From Microcoleaceae cyanobacterium UBA9251 (GTDB lineage: Bacteria > Cyanobacteriota > Cyanobacteriia > Cyanobacteriales > Microcoleaceae), in contig DPLL01000228.1 in the NCBI GenBank assembly GCA_003542015.1, forward strand, positions 1,472 through 8,047: DNA of 6,576 bases, written 5' to 3'. Each line of letters opens with the position of its first letter. The first letter of the stretch is position 1. Both the position numbers and the translations under genes were made by a program. The notes beneath the pieces are model-generated. The model was given only the letters and a program-made list of their open reading frames with translations. It was not told where the DNA came from and ran no database searches. This document shows, piece by piece, positions 5,423-6,576 of this stretch.

Positions 5423-6304
5423 TTATTGATTTCGCAGTTTGGGATTGACAAACTCATTCAATCCTTCTCCCACCAAAGACAATCCTACTACCATTAAAGT
5501 CATTGCCAAACCGGGAAACAAAGCTGTCCACCAAATGCCGGTAGGTAACGCATCCAGGGCTAAACGCAAATCATGTCCCCATTCTGGAGTTTCTTCGGGA
5601 AGTCCCAAACCGAGAAATCCCAAACCCCCCAAGGTTAAAATTGCATCGGCGGCGTTGAGCGCGAACAGCACTGGTACGCTCTGAATCACATTCAGAAACA
5701 GATAGCGAGAAAGGACTGTCCAAGTATCAGCCCCCATTGCTCTAGCGGCTTCGACAAAGAGTTCGGTTTTGACGCTGGCGGTGTGATTCCTGACGACACG
5801 GTAGTATTGAGGAATGTAGGAAATGCTCAGGGCGATCGCAGCATTCAAAACTCCTTTCCCTACGACAAACGCCAGAGTCAAAGAAAGCAGCAATCCCGGC
5901 AAAGTATAAATGGTATCCATTAAAAATAACAAGATGCGATCGAGCTTACCGCCCAAATAACCGCTAACCAATCCCAACGGTACACCGATAAATAAACTCA
6001 AAGCCGTAGCTAAAATCACCACTTGCCAAGCAGCGCGAGAAGCAAAAAGCGTCCGAGAAAAAACATCATAGCCACTGCGGCTAGTACCAAACCAGTAACT
6101 CGCCGATGGCGGTTGATGGATGGGGTTAATTAAAGCATCTGTAGGATTTTGCAGCCATCCCCAACTCTGCATAGCTGGAGACAAGGTGGCGATCGATACA
6201 AACGCAATAGTGATTGCCAAACCTACCCACATCATTTTCATTGACAGGCTTGACGGGGCGGCAAGGTTGAGAAATTTCGGTAGTCGGAGTCGGCCTTGAG
6301 CCAT
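5423..6304 (-). CDS. ABC transporter permease, DppC/OppC type (peptide/nickel-like importer)
   Basis: Inner-membrane permease subunit of an importer for oligopeptides, nickel or similar solutes; the substrate cannot be read from this subunit. It has 293 residues, the usual length for DppC. A cytoplasmic N-terminus is followed by a first helix (about 25-45), a periplasmic stretch containing the family motif FGTSRSGYDVFSR (72-84), then helices near 93-118, 124-149, 151-168, 208-234 and 259-283. The EAA loop that docks the ATP-binding subunit is at 185-203 (EAARAMGADTWTVL). The ATG at 6304 lacks a clear ribosome binding site, but the family N-terminus fits. No partner permease, ATPase or binding protein gene lies in the window; upstream is repeat DNA. 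Alternative starts at M22, M24 or M25 would shorten the cytoplasmic tail. Confidence 0.92.
   Translation of the reverse strand: MAQGRLRLPKFLNLAAPSSLSMKMMWVGLAITIAFVSIATLSPAMQSWGWLQNPTDALINPIHQPPSASYWFGTSRSGYDVFSRTLFASRAAWQVVILATALSLFIGVPLGLVSGYLGGKLDRILLFLMDTIYTLPGLLLSLTLAFVVGKGVLNAAIALSISYIPQYYRVVRNHTASVKTELFVEAARAMGADTWTVLSRYLFLNVIQSVPVLFALNAADAILTLGGLGFLGLGLPEETPEWGHDLRLALDALPTGIWWTALFPGLAMTLMVVGLSLVGEGLNEFVNPKLRNQ
5832..5839. repeat. HIP1 octamer GCGATCGC
   Basis: Exact HIP1 palindrome inside the permease gene. Confidence 0.9.
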
Positions 6305-6349
6305 AGTTGCTATACATATACAATTCTAGACTTTTAGATTTTAGTAGCA

Positions 6350-6576
6350 GAAAGGCTAAAAAACCCGGTTTCTCTCCAAAAATCATCTAGGTTTTACCCA
6401 AAACTGTTGGAAACCGGGTTTTTTTGGGGAAAACCAACAGCCCAAAAACCCGGTTTCTCTCCAAAATCATCTAAGTTTTACCCAAAACTGTGAGAGACCG
6501 GGTTTTTGGGGAAATGAAAGGCTAAAAAACCCGGTTTCTCTCCAAAATCATCTAGGTTTTACCCAAAACTGTGAGA
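6350..6576. repeat. Array of about 2.7 hairpin-forming ~80-bp repeats
   Basis: Three copies of a unit with CCCGG cores at 6364, 6449 and 6530 (spacings 85 and 81). Each begins AAAAACCCGGTTTCTCTCC, has a middle part ATCATCTAGGTTTTACCC, and ends in an opposing arm (GGAAACCGGGTTTTT or GAGAGACCGGGTTTTT). The third copy is cut by the window end. Within one unit the arms pair over about 15-19 bp with at most small mismatches or a G-T pair, so each copy can form a large hairpin. It lies directly upstream of the permease gene, which on the - strand puts it in the promoter or leader side. It may be a MITE- or REP-like family; no transposase is visible. Confidence 0.85.

Noticed and set aside
6126..6386. 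86-codon - strand frame over the permease start
   Set aside because: It is a shadow of the permease N-terminus in another frame and runs into the repeat array.
6350..6576. CRISPR-like array
   Set aside because: Units are about 80 bp with the whole unit conserved, no unique spacers, and internal inverted arms; this is a dispersed-repeat array.

Overview
The window looks like a chromosomal segment of a filamentous cyanobacterium, probably of the Oscillatoriales/Microcoleus type. The evidence is a high-light-inducible (Hli/SCP) chlorophyll-binding protein, a primary sigma factor with the near-invariant cyanobacterial SigA sequence, HIP1 octamers (GCGATCGC at 2107, 3005 and 5832), a heptamer tandem repeat, and many intergenic repeats. 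The genus is an inference.

Layout. The left edge (1-94) may be the right end of an IS200/IS605-type element. It is followed by a dispersed intergenic repeat (112-214). On the + strand there is then a compact hli unit: promoter, HLR1-like site overlapping the likely transcription start, strong ribosome binding site, a 50-residue gene (291-443) and an intrinsic terminator (477-510). A 7-bp tandem repeat (533-574) separates it from sigA, which lies on the - strand (633-1802). Upstream of sigA are a 127-codon orphan gene (2257-2640, -) and about 700 bp of gene-poor DNA (2641-3345) that holds only a doubtful small ORF and what may be a decayed gene.

The most interesting part is a two-gene - strand operon at 3346-5205. 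An ABC/AAA_21-type ATPase (406 aa) is followed 15 nt later by a DUF4276-type protein with TOPRIM-like acidic motifs. The pair has the architecture of a split OLD nuclease, comparable in principle to PARIS (AriA/AriB), and is a plausible anti-phage module. The operon is AT-richer to the eye than sigA and the permease gene, contains no HIP1 site, and lies between gene-poor repetitive DNA and a second copy of the dispersed repeat (5252-5357), which suggests acquisition. The defence role is inferred.

The right part holds a DppC/OppC-type ABC transporter permease (5423-6304, -). Beyond it is an array of about 2.7 copies of a roughly 80-bp hairpin-forming repeat (6350-6576), cut by the window edge. 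Apart from the ATPase/TOPRIM pair, the genes appear to be independent units.
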